Positions 43,245 to 56,300 are shown, numbered from the stretch's first letter. The stretch is 64,000 nt of DNA from Hordeum vulgare subsp. vulgare (GCF_904849725.1 NC_058521.1:559818176-559882175); one strand, 5' to 3'. Made by a program: numbers and translations. Notes: generated by a model from the sequence alone, not told the origin.

Positions 43245-43731
43245 TGTTGGGGATATTGCTTATTAAGTGACTCGCCCAGTATGGGCCGGGTTACTAGTAG
43301 GGCGATTCATCCTTTGGGGCTAGTTGGGCCTCAACCTGGGCGGTTCAAGGCCGCGGGATGGTTATGATTTATGGAAGGTCTTTGGGTTTTGCAAGACGGC
43401 GACTCAGAGGCCGCGGTGGTCACGATTTGTAAAGAGGAAGGGACTCTTGTAAAACCCTAAAGCCTCGACCTCTATATAAAGGCGAGTCTGAAGGGGGGTA
43501 GATAGGTTAGAAATCATCGAGTGCTAGGTTAGGCGAGTTACGCCTTTCTTGTAATCGAATCCACATCAATACACGCCAAGCAAGACGTAGGCTATTACCT
43601 CCACGCGAGGGGCCGAACCTGGGTAACCCGCCGCGTTCTTCCTGTTCAACCCCTTTGAGTCACCACCAAAGTGCGATGGTTCCCATACTAAGTCCTTTCA
43701 CGAGGACATCTGCCGTGACAAAACCACGACA
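43245..43731 (+). repeat. Tat 3' LTR (487 bp)
   Basis: Same length and ends as 30704-31190, with seven substitutions by eye, five of them transitions. Confidence 0.96.
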
Positions 43732-43736
43732 CATCG
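43732..43736. repeat. Target site duplication of the Tat element, right copy (CATCG)
   Basis: Exact match to 30699-30703. Confidence 0.95.
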
Positions 43737-45736
43737 GTCAAAGGAATTTGAAGAAAAAGAGGTTTCATCCATTCACAAAATTTATTGTAATGCTCTTCTT
43801 CTTTGGTTTTGAAAGACTTACCTGGGAAGGGCATTGATTTCTGTACCCATGGTTCTCTTTCCTTCCCATGTTTTCTTGCAACAAAGTCTTCTCTAGTATA
43901 CCTCTTATGCTTGTCGGGTGCTTCTTTTTCTTGTACTTCAGGTGGATCATTTTTCTCATTATCTTTATCAGGTTGAGCACCATCTTTAGTTTCAGCATCG
44001 GAAGTAGATATACTATTAGGATCAACAATAGGTTCTTCATCAATTATGGGATCATTTGAGTTATCAACTTCCTTGTGTTTCTTCTTCTCCGAGAAGCTGA
44101 CAACGTTTTCTTCCTGCAATTGAGAATCTTGCTCGATCATCTTTGGATGCACCTCCGGATAGAGAGGGTCCTGGGTGTGTGTACCACCTCGGGTCTTTAT
44201 GCCATATGCCTTCGTATCAACTTGTTTGGCATTGTTAGCCAGCAAATCTTTTTGCACATTAGAAATTTGTTCAAGATGAGTTTGAACCATGTGAAAATGC
44301 TTAACAAGACCTTTAACATCATTAACAGTTCTACTTAAAACATCAAGCAAAGTTTTGATAGCAAGGGAATTGTCATGCAATTGGCTTTGAATCCTCTCAT
44401 TAAAGTGACTTTGCTTGACAATGAAATTATCAAGCTCATCTAAACATTGACTAGGAGGCTTACCATGAGGGACGTCACTTGCATTGAATTCTAAAAGAGA
44501 GGGTAACTCTACCATAGGTGGGTGAATGGTAGGCTCACATAATTTCTCAATAGGAGGTAGAATCTTCACATCTTCAGCGTTAATACCTTTCTATTTAATA
44601 GATTTCTTTTCTTTTTGCATAGTTTCGGGGCTTAGGAAAAGCATACCCCTCTTCTTTGGTGGTGGACGAGGTTCAGGCATGGACCAATCATCATGATTCT
44701 TAGCTATCTTACCCATTAGTTCCTCAGCATCGCCCGGTGTTCTTTCCCTGAAAACACAACCAACACAACTATCCAGATAGGTTCTAGATTCATCGGCTAG
44801 ACCAGCATAAAATATATCAAGCAATTCATTCTTAGGGACTCCATGTCCCGGTCTAGCCTTGAGTAAAGTGCAATACCTCCCCCAAGCTTTAGGGAGGTGC
44901 TCATCCCGCAACTGTTTAAAGTTATATATTCTTTGTAAAGCAACATGTTGCTTATGAGCAGGAAAATATTTAGCAACAAAAGATTGAGCTAAATCTTGAG
45001 GACTCTTAATGGAACCACATGGTAGTGTATCATACTATGCTTTAGCATCTTCCTTCAAAGAGAAAGGAAGTACCTTAGTAACATAATAATTTCTCTTCTT
45101 GTCCTCTGTAGTGAATAAGCCACCGAACTCACCGAATTTGGTAGGATGTGCAATAGCATCATCATTTTCTCAGCCATAAAAGGGGTCAGCTTCAACTGTG
45201 GATATAAGTGAAAGATCAACGGAAAAATCAAAATCAGCATCCTCAATGCAAATAGGAGATGAAGCAAATTTAGGATCAGGAGTAAATTTGTTCTTCATAG
45301 AATGCTTTTCAAGCAGCTTCTTAACACAAGCGGGGTCAGAGTCAGCACACTCTGTAAGTTCCCTGCATAAATCATCATCAAGTTCAACATAGTCATCATC
45401 AAGAATTCTTTCCTTGAGACCACTCAAGTCTGGCTAACCAAATGATCTACCAATGGGGTAGCGTGTAACAGGAAGTTCAATTCCAGACTGCTTAGTAGCC
45501 TTAGCAATTTGAGACTCAATAAAATAACCAAGTAAACCAGTCTCATCAATAGTAGTAGAAGCATCATCAATAGTATCAAACATAGAGACGGACTCGGTAG
45601 AAGCAGCATCTAGTGGTGGTGAAGCAAACTTACTCATTACGGAAGGTGAATCAAGCGTAGCACTAGTGCTAAGAATAGTACCTTTTCTCGTAGTGGATGG
45701 TAAAATTGGAACCTTGGGGTCTCCTTTCTTACCCAT
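43732..45736 (-). pseudogene. gag: S2 gag, N-terminal part
   Basis: It starts MGKKGDPKVPILPSTTRKG at 45736. Further gag pieces are the acidic LDDDLCRELTECADSDP near 45370, FDFSVDLSLISTVEADPFYG at 45170, KAWGRYCTLLKARPGHG near 44880 and SCVGCVFRERTPGDAEEL near 44760. A linker (RKHGKEREPWVQKSMPFPG) near 43850 precedes the junction with the Tat element. Stops and shifts occur near 45430, 45170, 45035 and 44590. The order and motifs match S1 gag, but the sequences differ enough to be another subfamily. The rest of the protein is at 30038-30703. Confidence 0.87.
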
Positions 45737-45794
45737 GGTGAATAAATTGCAGCAAGCAAAATAACTCCAAGTAGACTTGTAAATAAAGCTATGG

Positions 45795-45812
45795 TCCCCT
45801 GCAACGGCGTCA
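45795..45812 (-). promoter_or_regulatory. Primer binding site of S2 (decayed tRNA-Asp type)
   Basis: Minus strand TGACGCCGTTGCAGGGGA, two mismatches to the tRNA-Asp complement, 11 bases inside the LTR end. Confidence 0.82.
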
Positions 45813-45823
45813 GAAAATAGTCT

Positions 45824-46084
45824 TGATAACCCACAAGTGTAGGGGGTCGCAACAGTCTTCGCGGGTAAGTTAACCCAATTTATTGATTCGACACAAGGGG
45901 AGCCAAAGAATATTTATAAGCTTTAACAGTTGAGTTGTCAATTCAACCGCACCTGAAATATACTTGCTTGGCAACGAAATATTAATAGCAATGGTGATAT
46001 GGAAGTGATGGTGGCAACGGAAATAATAGTGGCAAAGCAACAAAAGTAAAACGGCGAAAGTAAAGAAACTCGTAACTAGCAGTA
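45824..46084 (-). repeat. S2 5' LTR, distal end
   Basis: Ends ...TGTGGGTTATCA at 45824. The CTACAGTAG-rich LINE tail and an A8 tract begin at 46085. The first part of this LTR is at about 51950-52980. Confidence 0.85.
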
Positions 46085-47460
46085 TTTTTTTTGACCCGCT
46101 ACTGTAGGGAATCACCCCACGGCATTTTCTTTTAATTCTATAAAAAGAGTTTGTATGTACAAGGGAGGGAAAGAATATACAAAAATAGAAGTGAGGGGAG
46201 GGGGGTGTATGAGATACAAACCTCAAGGAGGTAAAAATGCTATCCATCTAAGGAGATCATCCCTAAAACTAGGTTTAATCCTGTGAGCTAGGAGAGAAAT
46301 ATCATGAATAAAGCTAGACCTCCATTTTCTGAACTTGGGTTGCTGATGATGGAAAACTTTGGCATTTCTCACAGTCCAGATGTTCCAGCAAGCAATGAAG
46401 ACAACTTCAGGGAAGAGGGATGATGAAAGTCTCTTCTTGCAGCTAAAGAAGTAGTCCACATGGAATTTCCCTGCCATGATACCTGAAGATAATTCCAGAT
46501 CCTGGTACTGAAAAGACAGTTGAAAAACAGATGATCTCTGTCCTCCTTGGTCCTGGCATGGCATAGAACACATAGATTTGAATCAGACACATTCCAGTGA
46601 CGCCTCTCCAGCATATCTTGAGTGTTGAGTCTGTCCATGATCAACAACCAGGCAAACATCCTAATTTTCATAGTGCAACAACTCTTCCAGATCCAGCTGA
46701 GCAAGGGGTTTGGTGTGATGGGTTGCTAGATATGGACATAATACTTCTTGGCAGTGTAAGCTCTAGAATCTTTACTCCAGAGCCAGACATCAGCAGCATT
46801 TTGGTTTATAGCAACGTCCTGAAGCAGAGTGTTGACAGTATCTAGTTCTCGATAGGCTTGTTCAGAGAGAGGTAAGTGGAACATGGAAAGCATATTGTTC
46901 TCTTCGAAAGCATGGAAAACTTCCTCAACAGTGCAAAAAGAATCAATAACAAAAGAGAACAGTCTCTGGAACCTAGAAGCCAAAGGTCTGATAGAATCTC
47001 CAATCAACCAGGAATCAGACCAAAACAAGAATGTATTACCTCTATTGGGTTTAACATATGTCATAGTTCTGAAATTATCCAGACGCTTGCAGATGTCTTT
47101 CCACCAAAAGGAACCACAAAGTGAGGTACCTTGGGGAACTGTGTTATGGTAGTATGTGTTCCAAATTAGCTTGACCCAAGGTATATTAGCTTTGTTCAGG
47201 AATTTGTCTACATGTTTGAGTAGCAGGGCCTCATTCTGGACAGCGAGATTCATGATCCCCAACCCACCCTTCATCTTAGGTCTGCATACAAGGTCCTAGG
47301 CAGCAAGAGAGGGGGCATGATCTTGACCATTCTTTCTCCATAAACATTGTCGTTGGATCCGCTCTAGCTGCTTAAGGATCCCTGGATGAACATCTAAGGT
47401 GCAGAGAAAGAAGATAGGGACCGAAGACAGAACTGAGTTCAAATTAAGGACAGTAAAACT
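46085..47460 (-). pseudogene. LINE ORF2, C-terminal part with zf-RVT
   Basis: It reads RIQRQCLWRKNGQDHAPSLA (47300-47345) and KMKGGLGIMNLAVQNEALLL (47230), then a zinc-binding reverse-transcriptase-associated motif CVLCHARTKEDRDHLFFNC near 46540. Frame changes near 47295, 46725 and 46370. The last 100 bp (46085-46190) are untranslated tail. Confidence 0.85.
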
Positions 47461-47673
47461 GAACCTAAGCCGAGTCCTCACAGCCACTTGCGTTTTCGGC
47501 CATCCATTTTTTTGATCTAAACATTTCTAGATGTTGGATATGATGTCTATAGCTAATTGTACTGCATTTGTTAACTACTGGCCCAGCTGTCCTTTGGCCT
47601 CCTACTCCTGAGGCCGAAACGAAGCATTCTGATAATTTGGGCCTATTCTGCAAGCCCATCTAACCAGTCGAGT

Positions 47674-48118
47674 GTGCTGGATCGCTTACCTCCCGGAAAA
47701 AAAGCTCACAGTCGTTGGGAGAGGGGAGGTCAATGGAGTGGATCAAAGGCCATGACTGGATCCAGCCGCTCCCGATTTGGGCCCCGGTCACAGGAAGAAG
47801 GAAGGTCAACGGGATCAATCGAAGTTAATGGCTCGATCCAGCCCTGTGCAATGGGTGGAGCGCTCGATCGGTTTACAAGGGAACTCCAGCTGATCAACGA
47901 CTGCGTCAGCGGCAGGAACTGCTCTAATGCGCTGCTCTACGACTCGGAGCCTCATGTTCCACATCAAGCAGGTAAAGGCTACCCCTGTCCCCTTTATCCA
48001 ACTTGGAAATATGTATACTCCTCTCAAGTTCAATCTTCCCCTATTCTTCGCTCCAGGATATCTTCATGGGACGGTGATCGTGCGGGCGAGCGGTGACAAG
48101 TGGTTGCTCCTCTATTGA
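47674..48118 (+). pseudogene. Possible captured gene fragment in the Helitron
   Basis: A GC-richer island (47690-48118) in an otherwise AT-rich element. It contains an intron-like pattern with donor AAGCAG|GTAAAGG at about 47970 and acceptor CTCCAG|GATATC at about 48057. An open frame of 140 codons reads through it without a recognised domain. Helitrons often capture exon fragments, but the parent gene is not identifiable here. Confidence 0.35.
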
Positions 48119-50190
48119 AGCAGAACACTTTGATTCTTGGGGTATTTATTCTCGTATTTAAGGTACTATGATGTATACCACAAGCTTACGTTGTTATTTC
48201 TGTCACTTTTTCTGAAGTTCGGTCAGCAGGTGCAATAGAATCCACTTGCAATGGTTATATGTTGATCTTAACTTTTCGCACAGTTCCCTGTTTAGATGAA
48301 TGGATGAGAAATCTACATGAAAGCCAATCTTTGGCTTGTCTGAATTTCTAAAGTTATTTCATTGCTAGGAATTAGTCAGATCCTTGTTTAAAAATTCATC
48401 CTTTTTTAGACTGAATCCAACCACATTGAGATATGACACCAGCCATGGTATGAATGGCACCAGTGGGCGCCCACCCTGATTCCAAACACCTATGATTGTA
48501 AGTCATTTCTCTACCTGTTCTATTATCTCCACCCTTGGAAGATATGGCGTAGCTTTGAATTCTTCAATTTTTAGTTTTTTCATGATTTCTTAATTCCTAC
48601 TATTATTATTCAGTAGCCTTAGAGAAGTAGGATCTGAGAGACATTTGATTTGCACATGATGGTAGATGTTGGCTTTTCTCTTCAGTTTGAGAGGAACCAT
48701 TTTGTGTTGTAGTAGTTGCTATTGGCAGTGGATTTTTCATAATCTGAGAGTTGTGCGCTCGTTGTCATTTTTGGAGGCATGGAGCAATCAGGGGGGAGCT
48801 GCCGATCTACTCGTGCACATAGCGCATTGTTGGCAAGCTCGAAATTATTTGGACCATGGGGGAACCACCTCAAGGCCTTGAATGACTCAACCACCAACAA
48901 CATCCATCCGGTTATTTTTCCTCTCTTTAACCATGATTTATTCCCATGTCGTAAATGAGATACCTATTACGCTATGGGACGCATTGATCGTGTTGTAAAT
49001 AATTTATTGCTTCTATTTTGTCGTTACTTGGTAATGTTTTAGTTAGTATTGCCCAACAGAGATATAAGTGAAACTTAAAGTTAGTTAATCCATGTTCGAT
49101 TATTTTCAACATATGCAATTAGTTTCACTCGACCATACCATAAGATCTTGCAATATTGACTAATCATACAAGCTCCTACGCATGGTGCAAGGTATTTCAA
49201 TTTTATTTAGTACTCTCTCCATGTTTTTAGTACTCTCTGCATATATACATAGAGGAACAAGTATTCCATAGAGTTCGTGATGTTGTACCTATCAAGATTC
49301 ATGCAAATTCTCTATTAATAGACATTCTTTTAACAGTTTTGTGCTAATTTATAGATATTGCAATCACATAAGCTTCCAAAATCATGATATTTGGCTATAG
49401 AATGAAGGTGTGTGATGAGTTGTCCTAAGATATACCTTGGTCATTAGAAAGAACAGTGGTGTCATTCTAACGACAACTTATGGGAAAGTTACACATGTCT
49501 TGTATGCTTAACAAATATAAATCTCTACATAGAAACAGATTCGTTCGTTCCTGTTTTAATGCTAGGAGTAGAAGAGGAGATATTTTTGTTAATGATGTAA
49601 TGTTCGCAAATCACTTCCTTTTTGTCTTGTTACTTTCATAGTATTCGAGTTGTCTATTTTCCTAGAGCTTGTAATGGTGGGGCTGACACGCCAGCTGGGA
49701 TTGGTGCTTCCTAGGACTATGTAATCCTATTTTGTTTTGTCTATCACATCACAAACTTTGTAATTTGGTGGCTGTCAATTTGGCTAGCTCATCCCTTAAA
49801 TGAAAACTTTATTTTTTTAGAATGATATTATATCTGAGTAGTATGGCGCTTATGGCATCCTTGGTTGTAAATCACATGTTAGAGTGAATTTGATTATATG
49901 ATAAAGATGTCATTTTCTTATCAAATATGCTCATTGTTGGCTAAAAGGATTTTAGATTATATAAATTGACATATGAGCAATGCCATTTTTATCAACTCTT
50001 TTGCAAATGATGTGTCATATTATGATAATTAAAACAACAACTTATGAACCAAATATTGCCACTTGTGTGGCAATATGTGTCTTTGTGCATGGGTAACTAG
50101 ATCAACAGGACGTATGGTCACCTTATGCAAAGTTAACTTTAACATTATGCTTCTATATTTATGCAATTTTTAACCATTTTATTGAAACAA
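48119..50190. other. AT-rich noncoding interior of the Helitron
   Basis: Two kilobases without a credible ORF, RNA gene or repeat array. The base composition differs from the GC-richer 47690-48118 stretch. Confidence 0.6.
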
Positions 50191-50227
50191 TAGGCGGGTG
50201 CGGCACCGCGCGCCTTCAATGATCTAG

Positions 50228-51900
50228 TATTGTAAACGGCCCCCCTGAGCCAGGAAGGATGAACTTGCACTGAGTCTTCTTTCCATATTATCCACTAAGG
50301 GCATGAGATCAATTATCCTTGGTTTGGTTGTTCCTACAGGTAAACCAAGATAGGTGAATGGCAAGGAACCCAGCTTGCAACCAATAGCATCAGCTAACCT
50401 TTGGAGCTGTCCTTGATCTATGTTGATGGGGAGGAGAGCAGACTTGTCATAATTCACCTGAAGACTAGTGGATTGGGAGAACAGAAGTAGCATTTTTTTG
50501 AATTCAAGCAACTGAGATTCTTCTGCACGTAGAATGATGAGAGTATAATTAGTATATTGTACTATGGGGAAGTCTCTGTCATGGCAGGGAATTGGCAATT
50601 GAATGAGGCCATCCTCCAAGAGCTTATTGACCAAAGTTTGAAGGAAATCTGCAGCAATTGCAAAGAGAAGAGGGGACATGGGGTCTCCCTGTCTGACCCC
50701 CTTCTTACACATGAACTTCCTTCCAGGAACTCCATTTAGAAGTACGGAGGAGGAGCCAGAAGTGAGCAGTTGTTGCATCCATAGGAGCCATCTATCATTA
50801 AAGCCCTTATATCTGAGAACCTGAAAAATGAACTCATGTTCCACAGAATCAAAAGCTTTTTCAAAATCCAGTTTGAGCATGACAATAGGTTGCTTGGACT
50901 GATGACATTGGTGCAAATACTCTAGTGTCCAGCCCACACAATCTTGGATGGTTCTGGATTTGATAAAGCCATACTGATTTTTGTGTATGCATTTCATAAC
51001 TTGCAGTTGCAGTCTGTGGCCACCATTTTAGACAAAAACTTAAGTCTCATCCCTGTGAGAGAGATAGGCCTAAAATCACCAACCTGCTCAGGGGAGCTCT
51101 TCTTGGGTATCAAAGTTATATAGGATGAGTTCATGTTTTCAAGCTTGGCAATGCCAGCATGGAAATCAGCTGCAAGTTGATAAAATTCAGGGCAGATTAG
51201 AGACCACCATTTCTTGAAAAATAGGCCATTGAAGCCATCGGGGCCAGGGGCCTTGTCAGTGGGCATTTCTTGCACTGTCTGATCCATTTCTGACTTGGTA
51301 AAAGGTTCTGTTAACACATCCAGCCCATCCACCTTCTGAATTAGGGACTGTAGGTCAAAAGCCATATTAATACCTTGAGAGGAGCCCATCCTATCCTTGA
51401 AAGAAGTCCAGAAACATCCAGCAATTTGCTCATGATCAGAGATGATAGAACCATCATTCAGCTTAAGAGATGAAATGGAATTTTTTCTATATCTTTCAGT
51501 TGCCATGGCATGGAAAAATTTAGTGTTCTCTTCTCCAACTTTGATGAAACAAATTGTAGCTCTTTTCTAGTAAAGGAACTGCAGGTGCAAGAGATGATCC
51601 AAATGCAACTTTACAATCACCCTGAAATTAGCTTCAGGTTTGTATCGGGGTCTTAGCTCTTCCAGATCATCAAGGCAAAGCACAACCTGGTTGCACCTAT
51701 CAATAAGAAGCTTGAGCTGAGAGAGGTTGGTTTGCCATTTCTTTAGGGCCTGTCGTAGGTGCTTCAACTTGTCCATGATGATGGCAGTGATCTGTCCTTT
51801 CCTGGATGGAATTTTCCAAGAGTCCTTGACACAATCCATGAGTATTAAAACACTGTAGGCTAGGGATATGGACGGTTGGTCTTGGATGAGAGATATCATT
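50228..51900 (-). pseudogene. LINE ORF2, reverse transcriptase part
   Basis: In order: LKHLRQALKKWQTNLSQLK (51750); DKAPGPDGFNGLFFKKWW (51250); NQYGFIKSRTIQDCVGW (50980); LKLDFEKAFDSVEHEF (50870); GVRQGDPMSPLLFAIAADF (50690); and FTYLGLPVGTTKP (50340). The catalytic F/YADD position reads YTNY (near 50560), so both catalytic Asp residues are lost. Frame changes occur near 51560 and 50995. The endonuclease is missing by 5' truncation. Confidence 0.9.
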
Positions 51901-51949
51901 TATTTAACTTGGGGCAAGGCACATAGAAAATTAATGATCATCTAGGCAT

Positions 51950-52980
51950 ATATCAAACATTAGGCATGTATCCCAAGGTAGTCGTGCATGCTTGCAATAA
52001 GAACTTGCACAACATCTTTTGTCCTACCATCCCGCTATCAACGTGGCCAAAAGGAACTTATGGAGATTAAGGTGCTCCTGTCAAAGAGCACCGGAACAAT
52101 GCATTAACAATCAATGGATACATGGACTCCTCAATATATAGTCTATCCCCTTTGGTGTCCCAAGCTGTCACCATTGGGATCGCCGGTTCCGGACTATAAT
52201 AGGTGCATACTACTCATAGATAGGATCAAGAACACAAATATATTCATCAAAACATAAAGTATTCAGATCTGAAATCATGGCACTCGGGCCCAAAGTGACA
52301 AGCATTAAGAGTAACAAGTAGTAGCGAAGATGATAAACACCATAGTAGACGATAGGCAACATGCCCCCAACAATCCGACGAACTATTACATGATCTAACT
52401 CATCCAATCTCTCCCATATCCTTCACCTACAGCAGGGAATTAGTCACACATGATGGGGGAAGCCATGGAAGGGTGATGAAGTGATGATGGTGATGACGAT
52501 GGCGACAATTTCCCCTCTCCGAAGGCCAAAACAGCCTCCAGATTAGCTCTCCCGAAGAAGAACCAAGGGTGGCGGCGGCTCCGCGACGAGAACTTGCAAA
52601 ACAACTTCTGTTCTGGGATTTTTCCGTCACGGGTAAAAATAGGAGCCAAAGTAGGGCACCAGAGGGGGTGGACCCCACCCAGGCGGTCTCCCGGCGCGGC
52701 CAGGGGGCAGGCCGCGCCCAGAGGTTGCCTGGAGCCCTGGTGGCCTCCCTCTGGACCATCTTCTGGCCCAAGGTCCCTCCCGGTGCGTGGATTTTCTCTA
52801 ATTTTTATGGGAATTTTCTCGGACGTCTAAATATCCATTTTCTTGCACACGAAGAAAATCATACAGGCAGCTCCGTTGAAAACAGCGTCAGTTCGGGTTA
52901 GTCTCATTCAAATCATGCAAGGATGAAGCCAAAACAATAGCGAAAGTGTTTGGAAAAGTCGATACGTTTGAGACGTATCA
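51950..52980 (-). repeat. S2 5' LTR, first part
   Basis: It starts TGATACGTCTCAAACGTATC at 52980 and continues to the LINE insertion near 51950. It contains a perfect GC hairpin GGCGCGGCC/GGCCGCGCC (52693-52718). The first 820 bp match the S2 3' LTR (25435-26258). The flank at 52981 is Copia internal sequence. Confidence 0.88.
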
Positions 52981-53326
52981 AGACTCTACGTTCACATACA
53001 ACGGGTGCAAAACAGTTGCCCACGCGGAACACTCAGGTTAAACTTGACGAGCCTAGCATGTAAAGACACGGCCTCGGAACACAAGAGACCGAAAGGTTGA
53101 GTATGAATCATATAGTTGATATGATCAACATGGAGATGTTCACCATTGAAACTATACTCAACTCACGTGATGATCGGACTTGAGTTACTGAATTTGGATC
53201 ATGCTTCACTCGAATGACTAGAGGGATGTCAATTTGAGTGGGAGTTTATTAGTAATATGATTAGCTAAACTCAATTGTCTTGAACATAGTCTAAGTAATC
53301 TTTGCAAAATTTTATGTTGTAGATCA

Positions 53327-56300
53327 ATGGCTCGCGCAGTAGCAACCCTGAATTTCAATGCGTTCCTAGAGAAAGCTAAGCTCAAAGATGATGGAAGCAA
53401 CTTTGTTGACTGGGCTCGTAATCTGAGGCTTATCCTCATGGCTGCCCAAAAGCAATATGTCATAATGCAGCACTAGGTGATGCACCACCCGATACGGTGA
53501 CCCAAGACGTTTTGAACGCTTGGCAATCGCGTAAGGATGACTACTCATTAGTTCAATGTGCAATTTTGTATGGCTTAGAACCGGGACTTCAAAGACATTT
53601 TGAACGTCATGGAGCATATGAGATGTTCCAGGAGTTGAAGTTTATCTTTTAGAATAATGCCCAGATCGAGAGGTATGAAACCTCTGATAAGTTATTTGCT
53701 TGCAAAATCGAGGAGAACAGGTCTGTTAGTTAACACATACTCACAATGTCTGGGTACTCTAACCGTCTAGCTGAGCTGGGGATTGCTCTCCCGCAAAAGG
53801 CTATCACTGACAGAGTTCTACAGTCACTGCCACCTAGCTATAACAACTTTGTGTTGAACTATAACATGCAAGGGGTGAATAAGTCACTCGCCGAGCTATT
53901 TGCGATGCTGAAAGTCGCAGAGTCAGAAATCCAGAAAGAGCATCAAGTGTTGATGGTCAATAAGACCACAAGTTTCAAGAAAAATGGCGAGGGAAATAAG
54001 GGTAACTCCAAGAAGAGTGGCAAAGCTGTTGCCCCTCCGACGAAGAAACCCAAGGCTGGACCCAAGCTGTAAACTGAGTGTTATTATTGCAAGGGTACTG
54101 GTCACTGGAAGCGAAACTGCCCCAACTATGTGGCCGATAAGAAGGAGGCCAATGCCAAACAAGGTATATTTGATATACATGTTATTGATGTGTACCTCAC
54201 TAGCTCTCGTAGTAGTGTCTCGGTATTTGATACCGGTTTTGTTGCTCCCATTTGCAACTCGAAACAGGAACTGCGGAATAAATGAAGGTTGGCGAAGGAT
54301 GAAGTGATGATTCGTGTGGGAAATAGTTGCAAGGTTGATGTGATCGCCGTTGGCACGATCTCACTTCAGTTACCATCGAGATTAGTGATGAAATTAAATA
54401 ATTGTTATTTAGTGCTTGCGTTGAGGATGAACATTATATCTGGATCTTGTTTATTGCGAGACGGTTACTCATTTAAGTAAGAGAGTAATGGTTGTTATAT
54501 TTATATGAGTAATATCTTTTATGGTCATGCACCCAATGTGAGGGGTTTGTTCATGTTGAATCTCGATAGTGATGACCCTCATATCCATAACATTGACACC
54601 AAAAGATATAGAGTTAGTAATGATAGCGCCACTTTCTTGTGGCACTGCCGCTTAGGTCGTATTGGTGTAAAACGCATGAAGAAACTCCATGCTAATGGAC
54701 TTTTGGAGTCACTTGATTTTGAATCAGTTGACACATGCGAACCATGTCTCATGGGCAAGATGACTAAGACTTCGTTCTCCGGAATAATGGAGCGTGCAAG
54801 TGACTTGTTGGAGATCATACATATTGATGTGTGCGGACCAATGAGCATAGAGGCGCACGGTGGGTATCGTTATTTTCTCACCTTCATTGATGATTTGAGT
54901 AGATATGGTTATATTTACTTGATGAAGCACAAGTATGAAACGTTTGAAAAGTTCAAGCAATTTCAGAGTGAAGTTGAAAATCATCGTAACAAAAAGATCA
55001 AATTCCTACGATCTGATCGAGGAGGTGAGTATCTGAGTTACGAGTTTGGTGCTCACTTAAGACAATGTGGAATTGTTTCATAGTTGACACCTCGTGGAAC
55101 ACCACAGCGTAATCGTGTGTCCGAACGTCGTAATCATACTTTATTAGATATAGTGTGTTCTATGATGTCTCTTACCGATTTGTCGTTATCATTTTGGGGC
55201 TATGCATTGGAGACAGCTGCATTCACTTTGAATAGGGCACCATCAAAATCCATTGAGACGACACCATATGAACTGTGGTATGGCAAGAAGCCAAAGTTGT
55301 CGTTTCTTAAAGTTTGGGGATGTGATGCTTATGTCAAAAAGCTTCAGCCTGAAAAGTTGGAACCCAAAGCGGAAAAGTGCATCTTCATAGGTTACCCAAA
55401 AGAGACAGTTGGGTATACCTTCTATCTCAGATCCGAGGGCAAAGTGTTTGTCGCTAAGAACAGAGCTTTTCTTGAGAAAGATTTTCTCTCCAAGAATTGA
55501 GTGGGAGGAAGATAAAACTTGATGAGGTTGTAGAACCTTTGATTCAACCAGATGGTAGCGCGGGACAAAAAGAAGTTTTCGTCGAAGCTACACTAGTTGA
55601 AGAGGAAGCTAATGATGATGATCATGAAACTTCAGATCAAGTTGCTATGGGACCAATTAGGTCGACAAGTGCACGTACTGCTCCAGAGTGGTACGGGAAT
55701 CATGTCTTGTCGATCTTGTTGTTAGACAACAATGAGCCTACGAGCTATGGAGAAGCAATGGTGGGCCTGGATTCCAACAAATGGTTAGAGGCCATGAAGT
55801 CCAAGATAGGATCTATGTATGAAAACAAAGGATGGATTTTGGAAGTATTACCTGAAGGCCGAAAGGCCATTCAGAACAAATGGATCTTCAAGAAGAAGAC
55901 GGACGCCGACGGTAATGTGACCATATATAAAGCTTGACTTGTGACAAAGGGTTTTTCACAAGTTCAAGGAGTTGACTATGATGAGACTTTCTCACCCGTA
56001 GCGATGCTTAAGTCCGTGAGAATCATGTTAGCAATAGTTGCATTTTCCAATTATGAAATTTGGCAGATAAATGTCAAAATAGCGTTCCTTAACGGGTTTC
56101 TTAAGGAAGAGTTGTATATGATGCAACCAGAAGGTTTTGTCGATGCAAAGAATGCTCACAAAGTATGCAATCTCCAGCGATCCATTTATGGACTGGTGCA
56201 AGCATCTTGGAGTTGGAATCTGCGCTTTGATGAGGTGATCAAGGCGTTCGGGTTTATACAAGTTTTTGGAGAAGCTTGTATTTACAAGAAAGTGAATGGG

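Larger units (their letters stand above)
30704..43731 (+). mobile_element. Complete Tat-lineage Ty3/gypsy element (13.0 kb)
   Basis: Two 487-bp LTRs with 7 differences by eye, a 5-bp TSD CATCG and a PBS TGGCGCCCACCGTGGGGC. Gag and pol are on the plus strand with two RNase H domains; a 71-bp tandem array and an antisense, intron-containing gene follow between pol and the 3' LTR. Dual RNase H and 3' antisense ORFs are features of the plant Tat lineage. It sits inside S2 gag-protease. At the commonly used rate of 1.3e-8 per site per year the LTR difference gives roughly half a million years. Confidence 0.95.
43732..46084 (-). mobile_element. S2, middle piece: gag, primer site and LTR end
   Basis: Continuation of S2 beyond the Tat insertion: gag (43732-45736), primer site (45795-45812) and the last 261 bp of the 5' LTR (45824-46084), where the LINE was inserted. 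Confidence 0.88.
47460..50227 (+). mobile_element. Non-autonomous Helitron inserted in the LINE
   Basis: The 3' terminus is clear: a GC-rich hairpin at 50193-50214 (GGCGGGTG..CACC..CGCC), 9 bases, then CTAG at 50224-50227, followed by T of the host. This is the Helitron CTRR end with its subterminal hairpin. The LINE frame is interrupted exactly here (...GGRLQY on one side, NSVLSSVPIFFL on the other). The 5' TC end was not located precisely; it lies near 47455-47490. No Rep/helicase is seen. The interior from 48120 is AT-rich and noncoding. Confidence 0.75.
46085..51950 (-). mobile_element. 5'-truncated LINE (L1-type) in the S2 5' LTR, split by a Helitron
   Basis: The 3' end has an A8 tail (46085-46092 on the minus strand). 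ORF2 covers the region before RT, RT and a C-terminal zinc-finger domain; the endonuclease and ORF1 are missing, as is usual for 5'-truncated LINEs. The 5' boundary lies between about 51900 and 51960; I could not identify a target site duplication. A Helitron splits it at about 47460-50227. Confidence 0.85.

Noticed and set aside
51900..51960. LINE target site duplication
   Set aside because: The sequence after the A8 tail (TACTGCTAGTTACG) has no convincing exact copy at the 5' end.
52981..52985. AGACT as the S2 target site duplication
   Set aside because: The other end of S2 is outside the window because A2 cut the 3' LTR, so the duplication cannot be confirmed.
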